Of a stretch of DNA of 64,000 bases, positions 52,659 to 62,057 are shown in pieces (the stretch's first letter is position 1; the number at the start of each line of letters is the position of its first letter). The notes under the pieces were generated by a model. It was not told the origin of the DNA. It worked only from the letters and a program-made list of their open reading frames with translations, and made no database searches. The position numbers and the translations under genes were made by a program. Origin of the DNA: Thalassotalea_F euphylliae (lineage in GTDB: Bacteria > Pseudomonadota > Gammaproteobacteria > Enterobacterales > Alteromonadaceae); NCBI RefSeq assembly GCF_042682785.1, contig NZ_JBHUIB010000001.1, forward strand, positions 620,001 to 684,000. Direction: 5' to 3'.

Positions 52659-54197
52659 GTGACCAGTTATGTTAATCAATACGAACAAATAACCGCTTTG
52701 GTTGTCGATGCAAACAGCAATATGCGCCAAATTATTGCTGGCATGTTGCGTAACATGGGATTCAAAAGTTTATTTGTTGCCACAAATGAAATCCAAGTAA
52801 ATGATATCCTTAATGTCGAAAAAGTAGATATTGTGTTCAGTGGTTGGCAGCCGGGAAAGCTGGATGGTATTAAAGTTCTCAACAAGGTCCGCGATAACGA
52901 AAAAACTAAAGCCATACCTTTTCTGATGATCACAGACATAATCGACCAGGACATGGTTAGACAGGCGGTATCTAACGGCGTATCTGAATATATTGTCCCT
53001 CCCTTTAACAAACAAATACTGCAAAAAAGGCTCGACAGAGCACTCAAAATACCGATTCACAGCTCTGCCGCGTCAGTCATTAAACAAGACAAAAACAAAC
53101 GATTTGCGAAGAAAAAAGACACAAAAGATTTTAACATTCTCATCGTTGATGATGTCGCTGATAACATAGAAGTGCTGCGTGGCATTTTGAAACCTCACTA
53201 CCGTATAAAGGCTGTAACTAGCGGCAAAAACGTTATGCAAATATGCATGTCAAACCAGCCGCCTGATATCATTTTACTCGATATCATGATGCCAGAGATC
53301 GATGGTTTAACGGTATGCAAGCAGCTTAAACAAAACCCGATGACACAAAATATAGTGATCATTTTTATCACCGCACTGACCGAAGCTGATGATGTTGTTA
53401 GGGGATTAGAGCTTGGTGCTGTTGACTATATAACTAAACCCATCCACCCGGATGTTGTGTTAGCGCGGGTCCGCACCCATACCCGTTTGGTTTTATCTCA
53501 ACGGGTTATTCAAGATCAGATAGATGCACTCGTTTCACAGAATACTCGACGTGAATATATTGATAATTTACTGCAACGTAAGCTCGAGGAATTCCAACGA
53601 CTGTCTCAAGAAAATGTAAAATATTTGGATACCAAACTGAAAGCGAATTCCGTTGCAGAGCGCACCTTTGAACAGCTAAAGTTTAGCATTAATGTGCAAG
53701 ACGTTATCGTCCAGAACCTTTATACGTTGAGACAACTTGAGGATAACAATTATAAACTGGTGCGATCACGCAATGAGACCAGTAACTTTATTAAACGCAT
53801 AGTTCACACCTACAGCTTTGAACTACGAGACAGAAGCCTAGAGGCAAAACTAAATTTTGGCTGCGACTTAGCCTTGTTTACCGACACCAAGCTCGCTACT
53901 TACCTAATTCATTTGTTATTTGCGAATGCTATCGAGCATTCTTCGCGAGGCTCGCAAATTCATGTAAAAACGGTCGAATTGCCCCATCATATTTTGGTCA
54001 GTATCCAAAACAATGGTGAACTGCCACATGAAATCCCAAATGACCTTAATGAATTGCTGGAAACAAAAAAAGGCGAACCTTTGGTCGCCTTGAATTTCTA
54101 TACTGCCTTTAAATTAGCGCACGCGCTGCACTGTCAGATGTATTATCACTCGAGTGATAAATTCAACACTATTTTTTACCTTAAATTCAGAAAATAG
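52659..54197 (+). CDS. tandem-receiver protein with degenerate first receiver and ATPase-like C terminus
   Basis: This 512-residue protein starts at GTG 52659, behind ACGAGG. Receiver 1 (about 10-130) has lost key residues: FSGW puts Gly62 where the phosphoacceptor Asp should be, and VPPF puts Pro114 in place of the conserved Lys. Receiver 2 (about 158-280) is intact, with D208 in LLDIMMP. A coiled coil follows (about 285-350), then a segment that looks like a histidine-kinase ATPase domain (N-box-like ANAIEHSS, IQNNGE). No H-box histidine is evident, so autophosphorylation is doubtful. It is probably a signalling hub for the neighbouring REC genes. Confidence 0.82.
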   Translation: MTSYVNQYEQITALVVDANSNMRQIIAGMLRNMGFKSLFVATNEIQVNDILNVEKVDIVFSGWQPGKLDGIKVLNKVRDNEKTKAIPFLMITDIIDQDMVRQAVSNGVSEYIVPPFNKQILQKRLDRALKIPIHSSAASVIKQDKNKRFAKKKDTKDFNILIVDDVADNIEVLRGILKPHYRIKAVTSGKNVMQICMSNQPPDIILLDIMMPEIDGLTVCKQLKQNPMTQNIVIIFITALTEADDVVRGLELGAVDYITKPIHPDVVLARVRTHTRLVLSQRVIQDQIDALVSQNTRREYIDNLLQRKLEEFQRLSQENVKYLDTKLKANSVAERTFEQLKFSINVQDVIVQNLYTLRQLEDNNYKLVRSRNETSNFIKRIVHTYSFELRDRSLEAKLNFGCDLALFTDTKLATYLIHLLFANAIEHSSRGSQIHVKTVELPHHILVSIQNNGELPHEIPNDLNELLETKKGEPLVALNFYTAFKLAHALHCQMYYHSSDKFNTIFYLKFRK

Positions 54198-54227
54198 TGT
54201 TGATATGACTGACTTTCTTACTTGCCA

Positions 54228-54977
54228 TTAATGCTTTGCTAGATGTGGGCTGCCAATTTCGTTAAACACATAGCCTTGTCCCCACACAGTTTCAATTTGC
54301 GCGTGCTGTAAACCAAATTCTGACAACTTTTCACGTAATTTCGCCATGCGCACATCAACCGTACGCTCAGTGCCATTGTAGTCTCGTTTAAGCAACACGT
54401 TATATATTCTGTCGCGGCTTAATACACGTCCAACATTATCCACTAGCAAGTTAAGCAACTTAAATTCAAAAGAGCTCAACTTAATGGCGACATCATTCAC
54501 AAAACATTTATGCGCCGATACATCTAACTTCAAATTACCGACTTGTTTGGCACGTTGATAACTTTTTTGCTGCGAGTCTTTAGAACGGCGAATAAGAGAT
54601 TCGGCACGCACTTTCAGAATGGCAGGAGACACAGGTTTCACCAAATAATCATCAGCGCCTGAAAAGAATGCTGAAATTTGATCTTGTTCCGCATCTTTAG
54701 CCGTCAAAATCATTATCGGACCTTGGTACGATTTTCGTAGTCGCTCACAAACTTCGTAACCATCGATATCGGGTAATCCTAGGTCTAAAATAACCACATC
54801 AGGCTGATAGTTGGCAACTGCTTGCTCGGCACTTTCACCCAAGTGTTCCTGGTATACAAAAAACTCAGACTTCTCCAAATATGATTTCAACAAGGTTGAT
54901 ACCATACGATCATCTTCTACGATTAACGCAATATTGCTGCCTTCTACCAACGATTCAACTTGATTCGATACCTGCAT
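54228..54977 (-). CDS. OmpR/PhoB-family response regulator
   Basis: I chose the ATG at 54977 (249 residues) because AGAGGT precedes it; an upstream in-frame ATG at 55037 adds a non-homologous leader. The receiver has the acidic pair EDD, phosphoacceptor in VVILDLGLPDIDG and TAKD; the C-terminal winged helix has RTVDVRMAKLREKL and the WGQGYVF end. It converges on the tandem-receiver gene. There is no cognate kinase adjacent. Confidence 0.92.
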   Translation of the reverse strand: MQVSNQVESLVEGSNIALIVEDDRMVSTLLKSYLEKSEFFVYQEHLGESAEQAVANYQPDVVILDLGLPDIDGYEVCERLRKSYQGPIMILTAKDAEQDQISAFFSGADDYLVKPVSPAILKVRAESLIRRSKDSQQKSYQRAKQVGNLKLDVSAHKCFVNDVAIKLSSFEFKLLNLLVDNVGRVLSRDRIYNVLLKRDYNGTERTVDVRMAKLREKLSEFGLQHAQIETVWGQGYVFNEIGSPHLAKH

Positions 54978-55084
54978 AATCGCTACCTCTGCATGGTTTA
55001 TTAAGATAGTGCTAGTATAGAAAAAGTTGTTACACATAGCTGTTAAGCTATGTTAACCAAGTGTAATACTTGATGGCTAAATTG

Positions 55085-55663
55085 TTATTGCCGAGGGTCA
55101 GTGTCAATTACGTCTGGGCGCCCTTGATGTGCTTCAAGAAAGTCACTTAGTCCCGGGTATGTCTCAGTTGACGCTAACTCTCTGAAGTTTGCCCAGTCTA
55201 GCAATGTGTATAAGCATATCGCCGGATAATGCCATTGCTCAAACGCGCCGTTTGTTACCGATTTTTCAAGCGTTTGATATACCTCTGTAACGCGTTCTCG
55301 TTGCAAATTAAAAAACAACGTGTCACTTTGAGTATCTAATCCGGAACGGCTAGAAATTAATAGAGAAACCAAAGAGTCATTAGCAGCATCAATCAGAGTC
55401 ATTAAATTCTCTTCATCCCAGCTCAAAGATCTTAACTCCCCTTCCTTCATCAAATAACGAGAAATGACGCGCGAATCAAAAATGCACTGCTCTCCATCAA
55501 TTAACGCGGGTACCTTAAGTGTTGGATTTTTCTCACGTAATATTTCACGTCCCTGCTCTGAGAAAATATCCAAGTTGTCAAACTCAATAGGTTTGTTGAG
55601 CAATTCGCACAGCAAACGTATGCGACGAACATATGGCGAGGTAGTTGATCCAAGTAGTTTCAT
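55085..55663 (-). CDS. glutathione S-transferase-family protein
   Basis: This 192-residue protein has a thioredoxin-like N-terminal domain: MKLLGSTTSPYVRRIRLLCELL, the cis-Pro segment LKVPALIDGEQCIFDSRVISRYL, then a helical C-terminal domain. It is slightly shorter than typical GSTs. The substrate is unknown. It is a single gene. Confidence 0.85.
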   Translation of the reverse strand: MKLLGSTTSPYVRRIRLLCELLNKPIEFDNLDIFSEQGREILREKNPTLKVPALIDGEQCIFDSRVISRYLMKEGELRSLSWDEENLMTLIDAANDSLVSLLISSRSGLDTQSDTLFFNLQRERVTEVYQTLEKSVTNGAFEQWHYPAICLYTLLDWANFRELASTETYPGLSDFLEAHQGRPDVIDTDPRQ

Positions 55664-55730
55664 AAATTTTTCTCAAGACAAATAAGACTTAGCCTACGTC
55701 ATATCTCACTTAAGGTAAAAGACAGATGTA

Positions 55731-55755
55731 AAAAAGGCCGCTAAAGCGGCCTTTT
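55731..55755. terminator. terminator after the acyl-CoA dehydrogenase gene
   Basis: AAAAGGCCGC, a 4-nt loop, GCGGCCTTTT; bidirectional. Confidence 0.88.
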
Positions 55756-55776
55756 ATTAAGCGTTTGCCGATAAGG

Positions 55777-57558
55777 CTAAAACAGATCTTCGTCGATATC
55801 GAATAGCACAGTGCTCGCCTGGCTAGCGGTTGCTACCAATGAGTACATGCGAGGTAATAAACGCGCGAAGTAATAACGTGCTGTTTTAACCTTGCCGACG
55901 TAAAAGTCATCACCACTTTCTTGTTTTGCCAATGCTTCTTTAGCCATCATTGCCCATAGGTATCCCATGGCAGTGTAACCAAAGACATGCAAGTAATCGT
56001 TGGCAGCCGTACCAATCATATTTGGGTCAGTCTCGCTGCCGGCAACAATGTCACTTGAAAGTTGTTGTAAAGCGGCAAGCGCTTTAGCCAGTGGTTCAAC
56101 AAACTCTTTCATGTTGTCTGCTGTTGAGTCTGCAATAAACGCTTCAACTTCTTCAACAAATGGCGCAAGCATTGCCCCCTTCGATGCAACCACCTTGCGA
56201 CCTAACAAGTCCATCGCTTGGATACCATTAGTACCTTCATAAATTTGGGTAATACGAGTATCGCGCACTAATTGCTCTTGGCCCCATTCGCGAATAAAGC
56301 CATGACCACCAAATACTTGCTGGCCAGCGACTGTTGATTCAAACCCTAAATCAGTGAAGAACGCTTTGGCTATTGGCGTTAACAATGCAGCCATTGTTTC
56401 ACCTTTCTTCTGCGCTTCACCTTCAGCGTACGTTGAATAATCCAATTGCATTGAAATGTATGATGATAATGCGCGAGAACCTTCAGTTAATGCTTTCATA
56501 TTTAGCAACATGCGGCGAACATCGCCATGCACTAAAATAGAGTCTGCAGCCTTATCAGGTGACTTAGCACCAGTTGCTGAACGACCTTGAATACGGTCCT
56601 TCGCGTATTCAATCGCGTTTTGATACGAACGCTCTGCACTGCCAATGGCTTGTATACCCACACCAACACGTTCAAAGTTCATCATAGTGAACATACAAGC
56701 AAGGCCTTTGTTCACCTCGCCAACTAAGTAGCCCTTGGCATCATCAAAGTTCATCACACATGTCGCAGAGCCATGAATACCCATTTTATGTTCAATTGAG
56801 CCACAACTAACGCCATTCGCTTCACCTAGGCTGCCATCATCATTTACATTAATTTTAGGTACCAAAAATAGGGAAATACCGCGAGGACCGGCAGGTGCAT
56901 CAGGCAATTTAGCGAGCACGAGGTGAACGATATTCTCTGCTAAATCATGCTCACCTGCCGTGATGAATATTTTGTTACCGGTAATCTGGTAACTGCCGTC
57001 ATCTTGAGGAATAGCTTTCGTACGAATCATGCCCAAATCAGATCCAGCATGAGATTCAGTCAAACACATACTGCCTGTCCACTCACCCGAGATCATTTTC
57101 GTCAGGTAAGTTTCCTTTAATGTCTCACTACCATGTTTAGCAATGGATAAGCCAGCGCCTGCCGTCAACCCTGGGTAAAGCGAGAATGAAATATCGCCAG
57201 AACACAACATTTCTTCATGCAATGCAGTAATAATCTTTGGCATGCCCATGCCACCATACTCAGGTAGGCCGCCCAATGCTGTCCAGCCACCTTCAACATA
57301 TGTTTGAAACGCTTCTTTGTAACCCGGTGCAGTCGTTACTTTGCCGTTGTCAAAGCTAACACCAACTTCATCACCGACACGTAACAAAGGCGCTATTTCT
57401 TGTTCAGAGATTTTCGCGCATTCCTGCAAGATAGCATCTGCAGTGTCGCGATCTACATGCTCAGATAAGCTTGGCAATGATTGCCACATTTCATCAGCCT
57501 TAAGCACATCGTACAAAATAAAGCTCATGTCTTTTAATGGCACTTGATAATCAGCCAC
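55777..57558 (-). CDS. acyl-CoA dehydrogenase with C-terminal extension
   Basis: This 593-residue flavoenzyme of fatty-acid beta-oxidation, long form, carries GSMCLTESHAGSDLG, KIFITAGEHD, MNFERVGVGIQAIG, the QIYEGTNGIQAMDLLGRKV region with the catalytic Glu, and a C-terminal helical domain typical of proteins annotated as 3-methylmercaptopropionyl-CoA-like dehydrogenases. Chain-length specificity cannot be read. It is a single gene, with a terminator downstream. Confidence 0.93.
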   Translation of the reverse strand: MADYQVPLKDMSFILYDVLKADEMWQSLPSLSEHVDRDTADAILQECAKISEQEIAPLLRVGDEVGVSFDNGKVTTAPGYKEAFQTYVEGGWTALGGLPEYGGMGMPKIITALHEEMLCSGDISFSLYPGLTAGAGLSIAKHGSETLKETYLTKMISGEWTGSMCLTESHAGSDLGMIRTKAIPQDDGSYQITGNKIFITAGEHDLAENIVHLVLAKLPDAPAGPRGISLFLVPKINVNDDGSLGEANGVSCGSIEHKMGIHGSATCVMNFDDAKGYLVGEVNKGLACMFTMMNFERVGVGIQAIGSAERSYQNAIEYAKDRIQGRSATGAKSPDKAADSILVHGDVRRMLLNMKALTEGSRALSSYISMQLDYSTYAEGEAQKKGETMAALLTPIAKAFFTDLGFESTVAGQQVFGGHGFIREWGQEQLVRDTRITQIYEGTNGIQAMDLLGRKVVASKGAMLAPFVEEVEAFIADSTADNMKEFVEPLAKALAALQQLSSDIVAGSETDPNMIGTAANDYLHVFGYTAMGYLWAMMAKEALAKQESGDDFYVGKVKTARYYFARLLPRMYSLVATASQASTVLFDIDEDLF

Positions 57559-57706
57559 GGCACACCTCGATAAATAAAACAGTCAATTTAAACACCTGTT
57601 TAAATATAATTAAATTTGAGCAAAAGTAAAGTATTGGTATCGAAAATCCATTTTGGCAGTTGCCCTGAATTACAGGTATAGTTGAAACTATTGAAAGAGG
57701 TGAGCA

Positions 57707-58654
57707 GTGCGATTAGATTTTCGATTAACGATATGTGCATTATTGACGGCCATGAGTATGTACCAAGCTGCATGGAGTCAACAACTTGCCTTCAACAAAG
57801 TGGACAAAGGTGACAGTTATACATTTCAATACCAATGGTTAGACGTAGCCAAACAACCGCAGTCTCTAAGTTTTACCTTATCTAAAAAGGCACTATTTTC
57901 CCCGTTTCGACATTTTCGCGCGTACAACCCTGAACTTGCGGCAAAATATGTACAAAAACATGTTCGAAAATCTCTAAAAAAGTCACCACTGGACAATGTT
58001 AGTGTGCGTGTAGACCCTCGCACCCAAGAAGTCATGCTGCGTAGCAATAATCGCGACGCATTACTAACAGCCAGTGCAGAGGTAAATAAAAGAGAGACAG
58101 AGTATTTTCAGCAATACCTTGAACAACAGTTTTATCACCAATTCACAACCTATAACGATTACAGTGGAATAAAACCTGACCACGTGCGTATTGCTTTAGA
58201 ATCGGTCGAAATTCTTGATCCAACAAAGCCCGCAATTTTAGAAAAAACAAATGTTAAAAATGTACGCCGAGTAACCAACTACGTCCTTAACTTTGTTCAA
58301 AGCATCCCTTATTCAACACTAGAGTCTAGGCTAACTTCGTCAGGAGCTGGGTTTAATGTGCCTACTAAAGTACTGTGGGAAAACCAAGGAGATTGTGATA
58401 GCAAAATGACACTTACCGCTTCACTGCTTCGTCGTTTAATGCCACGCATCAAATTAATGATGGTATATATTGATCAACACGCCTTTATTGGTATCGATAT
58501 TTTGCCAGAGCCTAACGATGTTGTTGTAGAACAAGATGGCCGTAGTTTTGTATTGGCAGACCCTACCGGGCCAAAACTTCTCAAGCTTGGCGAGCTACCT
58601 TTTGATTCTGAACAAGCGATATATTCGGGCCATTACACTGGGGAAGTATTTTAG
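57707..58654 (+). CDS. periplasmic transglutaminase-like protein
   Basis: This protein of 315 residues starts at GTG behind AGAGGTG. It has a signal peptide (about 1-24, ending AAWS). The C-terminal half has the transglutaminase-like catalytic set: C230 in NQGDCDSKM, H258 in DQHAFIGID and D285 in LADPTGP. The N-terminal half is unlike anything I recognise. Bacterial homologues are often proteases or peptidoglycan/peptide-modifying enzymes. It ends 2 bp before the stop of the sensor kinase gene on the other strand. Confidence 0.75.
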   Translation: MRLDFRLTICALLTAMSMYQAAWSQQLAFNKVDKGDSYTFQYQWLDVAKQPQSLSFTLSKKALFSPFRHFRAYNPELAAKYVQKHVRKSLKKSPLDNVSVRVDPRTQEVMLRSNNRDALLTASAEVNKRETEYFQQYLEQQFYHQFTTYNDYSGIKPDHVRIALESVEILDPTKPAILEKTNVKNVRRVTNYVLNFVQSIPYSTLESRLTSSGAGFNVPTKVLWENQGDCDSKMTLTASLLRRLMPRIKLMMVYIDQHAFIGIDILPEPNDVVVEQDGRSFVLADPTGPKLLKLGELPFDSEQAIYSGHYTGEVF

Positions 58655-58655
58655 T

Positions 58656-61600
58656 CTATGCAGATACATCAAGTGCCAATACTTTGCGAATGCTCGATGA
58701 CAACACCTCTGCACTAACAGGTTTAGCCACATGTAAATTCATGCCTGCTGCCATACTTGCCTTTTTGTCTTCCGCTCTAGCATGCGCTGTCATTGCAATA
58801 ATAGGTAATTGTTCGTATTCATCCATTCCACGTATTTTCTTGGTTGCTGTCAGCCCATCCATTACGGGCATCTGAATATCCATTAACACGACATCAATGT
58901 CATTGCTCTGTAATTGATTAATAGCGACTTCACCATTCTCGGCAATCACAACTTTTGCGTTCATAGAAAACAACAACTCTTGCGCAACCATTTGATTCAC
59001 AAGGTTGTCTTCAACTAGCAGTACCGAAACACCTTCTAAACTGCCCGCTAGCGGTGCCTTATTTTCAGGTTTCTTCGGGATATCTAGCGGCGTATCACTG
59101 ACAACCTGCTGCTGATTTGCAAGCGAAAGATGTTGGTTTATTTTACTTAATGTATGGCGGTATAGCGGTAGCTCAAATATCAGATATGGCGCTTTAATTG
59201 GCGTTAATTGAGCAACAACTTTTTCACTCAGTGAAGACATAACCGGCTGACAAATACCAGTTAGCACAATAACGGATTGGACCTGCTCAAGTGCAACCAG
59301 TAAATTTTCGTGCGCATGCTCTAGGTAGTCGCCATCAATCAATAACACGGTATCGTCTATTAACGCGAGTTGCTGGAAGGCTTGCTCATCTTCCGCATGC
59401 TTGTATTGCCACCCATAACTATTGACCGATGCAGCAAGCGAAGTTGAATAACGGCCACCTAATGTGACAATATCGATACGTTGCTTACCCACCACTGGCG
59501 CCATTTGCTCGATCGATACAGGTAAAACAAAGCTGAATTCACTGCCCTGTCCTGGCGTCGACTTCACTTTAATCTCTCCACCTAAGAGCTTCACTATCTG
59601 TTGACTAATTGAAAGACCAAGACCAGATCCGCCATACTCTCGCGTCATCGACTCATCGGCTTGACTAAATGCATCGAAAAGCTTGTCCTGCTTATCTAAA
59701 TCAATGCCTATGCCAGAATCTTTAACCACAAATTTTAACAACGCATTGTCTTCACCTTTGGCTGTTGCTGAAATTGTTAACGAGACACCGCCTTGATGCG
59801 TGAACTTTATGGCGTTATTTAACAGGTTAGTGAGTACCTGCGTTAAGCGCATTTCGTCAGTGGTTATCAATTCTGGCACTTGCGCATCAATATCAACATC
59901 AATAGACAGCTGCTTGCTAAATGCATTAATGGCGTTCAACTGCATAACGCGATCAACGATACTGTCGACCTTAGCGCTCCCCATATTCAGCAATAACTTT
60001 CCGGCTTCGATTTTTGAAAGGTCGAGTAATTCATCAACCAAATGTAACAAAGCGGCTGATGCACTCTGCGCATTCGCTAAATACTGCTGCTGAAATGCAC
60101 TAAGTGGGGTTTTCCCCATCAAGGTCATCATGCCCTGAATAGCGTTAATCGGCGTACGAATCTCATGACTCATATTTGCCAAGAACTGACTTTTCGCTTT
60201 GTTTGCAAACTCTGCTTGGTCTTTTGCGGTTTGCAAAGCTGATTGCACAGCAAACTGAACAGAAACATCACGTAAAATGACAATGGTGCCCAGACTTAGG
60301 CCCGTCTCGTTATAAAAGCGTGTGCAAAAGACTTCAAACGTGTCGCCGCTCGTTTCTATTGTCTGATGGTAACCCAATGACGTTTGCTCGGGTGGTAATA
60401 CAGAAAACTCTGACAACATGGATTGAATAGGCTTAGGGAGTAACCCTGTGACATTTTTACCCAGCATATTCTCTTGTTCATCACCAATATAGCGCTCAAA
60501 GGCTTTATTACAACCAGTGAGCTTGTTCTCATTATCATTAAAGATAATGTACTCAGGAATACCGTTAATCACAGAGCGTAGCAGTACGTATGCTCTGTGG
60601 TACTCTCGGCTACGTACAATAAGAGCCTGTGTTTTTTCTGCCACGCGAGAGTCAAGCTCTGCATTTTGCTCTTTGAGCTGATGCATTAGACTGCGGTTTT
60701 GACTAAAAATATTTTCAACCAGCTGGAACCAAGGTAGCCATTCTGCTGTTGGTTTAATTTTGCCAGGGTCTCCTTCCGCGCAATGCTCTATATGGCTGAT
60801 AAACTCAGATGCGGGCTTAATAAACGTTTTACGTGTCATCACATACACGAGCGCTAGAAAGGCAACAAGGCCGAAAAAGAACAAAGCGCCCGAGAAAATA
60901 AAGCGATTTTTGAGTTGCTGCGTAAAGTGGCTGTATGGCTGGTACTTGATTAAGCTCCAACCATTAAGCTGGATTTCATGTTTTTGCAACAGCCATTCAC
61001 GGTACATAAAGTTATCAGAAAAATTGAGTACCTGTGCACGTGCTAGCTCTTTCAACCCCTCTGGCGCGACGTCCCGCCATTGCATATTGGTGCGCACTTT
61101 ATCCTGTTCCTGTGAAACATGAACTAACACACGGCCTTGTTCATCAACCAGCACGTAGCCTTGATTAGGCTTATCAACTTGGGGAAGTTTGTTTTGCAGA
61201 CTGATTAAATCGACATCAATAACCAACGCACCGCGATATTTTCCTTGATGAAACACACCCGTACCAATAGACGCTTTGATCCCCTTACCGGCAGTATCTT
61301 GATAGGGCGGCGACCAGATAAAACCTTTCCCTTGTAGGTTTCCTTGTCTAATTTTCCACAAGTAGGTTTCATTCAACATTTGGTCAGAATATTGCCAAGC
61401 GCTGCGGCTTATCCACGGAAAAATATTGATAAAACGGTTGAGCGACAAATAGTAAAACCATGTGGCATCCGCGTTTGAGCTACTCGCGGTAACAAATGCT
61501 GGCGTCAGTGCATTTGCCATCGTGAGTTCTTGCCACATTTGCGCGTCAATGTCTTCTATTACACCTCGCCCGGTGATATTGCCACGTAAGCGTTTGCGGG

Positions 61601-61937
61601 TTCGGCTTGTTTCACGCTGATTGGTTTTTAAATAAAATTTATCGCCGTCTTGCAAGAGAACAGGCGCCGAGGCATACAAGTCATCAGGGTTCGCCAAGTA
61701 ATGTTCAGCAAATTGCTTCAAACCCGACAAGGTTTGCTGACTCTTCTCCAAACTATTGCTAATAATTTCCGCTTGCCCGCTCAATTCAACAATATCTTTG
61801 TCGAGTCGGGTGTCGATTTCCACTTGATAACGATAAAAACCGATGGCGAGACCAATACAGGTGATCACGAAGAAAAGCAGAAAAACCGCTATTGTATAGC
61901 GGTTAAATAAGTTGACCTTAGAAATTGCTTGGTTCAA
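58656..61937 (-). CDS. hybrid sensor histidine kinase with periplasmic sensor domain
   Basis: This protein of 1093 residues has a first membrane helix near 14-36, a large periplasmic dCache-like domain (about 40-345), a second helix near 350-373, a coiled coil, a PAS domain (about 455-570), HisKA with the phospho-His in MSHEIRTPINAIQG near 591, HATPase (NNAIKFTHQGG, DSGIGIDLDKQDKLFDAFSQAD, GSGLGLSIS), a degenerate receiver-like region (about 830-950) and an intact receiver with phosphoacceptor in VVLMDIQMPVMDG near 1016. It lacks an Hpt domain, so a separate phosphotransfer protein is needed. The ligand is unknown. Confidence 0.92.
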   Translation of the reverse strand: MNQAISKVNLFNRYTIAVFLLFFVITCIGLAIGFYRYQVEIDTRLDKDIVELSGQAEIISNSLEKSQQTLSGLKQFAEHYLANPDDLYASAPVLLQDGDKFYLKTNQRETSRTRKRLRGNITGRGVIEDIDAQMWQELTMANALTPAFVTASSSNADATWFYYLSLNRFINIFPWISRSAWQYSDQMLNETYLWKIRQGNLQGKGFIWSPPYQDTAGKGIKASIGTGVFHQGKYRGALVIDVDLISLQNKLPQVDKPNQGYVLVDEQGRVLVHVSQEQDKVRTNMQWRDVAPEGLKELARAQVLNFSDNFMYREWLLQKHEIQLNGWSLIKYQPYSHFTQQLKNRFIFSGALFFFGLVAFLALVYVMTRKTFIKPASEFISHIEHCAEGDPGKIKPTAEWLPWFQLVENIFSQNRSLMHQLKEQNAELDSRVAEKTQALIVRSREYHRAYVLLRSVINGIPEYIIFNDNENKLTGCNKAFERYIGDEQENMLGKNVTGLLPKPIQSMLSEFSVLPPEQTSLGYHQTIETSGDTFEVFCTRFYNETGLSLGTIVILRDVSVQFAVQSALQTAKDQAEFANKAKSQFLANMSHEIRTPINAIQGMMTLMGKTPLSAFQQQYLANAQSASAALLHLVDELLDLSKIEAGKLLLNMGSAKVDSIVDRVMQLNAINAFSKQLSIDVDIDAQVPELITTDEMRLTQVLTNLLNNAIKFTHQGGVSLTISATAKGEDNALLKFVVKDSGIGIDLDKQDKLFDAFSQADESMTREYGGSGLGLSISQQIVKLLGGEIKVKSTPGQGSEFSFVLPVSIEQMAPVVGKQRIDIVTLGGRYSTSLAASVNSYGWQYKHAEDEQAFQQLALIDDTVLLIDGDYLEHAHENLLVALEQVQSVIVLTGICQPVMSSLSEKVVAQLTPIKAPYLIFELPLYRHTLSKINQHLSLANQQQVVSDTPLDIPKKPENKAPLAGSLEGVSVLLVEDNLVNQMVAQELLFSMNAKVVIAENGEVAINQLQSNDIDVVLMDIQMPVMDGLTATKKIRGMDEYEQLPIIAMTAHARAEDKKASMAAGMNLHVAKPVSAEVLSSSIRKVLALDVSA

Positions 61938-62057
61938 ATCTACTGCTTAGCAAAAAAGACAATGCCAAGAGTATACATGAGAAAAAGAGAATTTTAATAA
62001 GCAGCCACATTGCAGCTGCTCATACCTTAACCTCAGAAAGCTAGCACGCAGTGAAAA

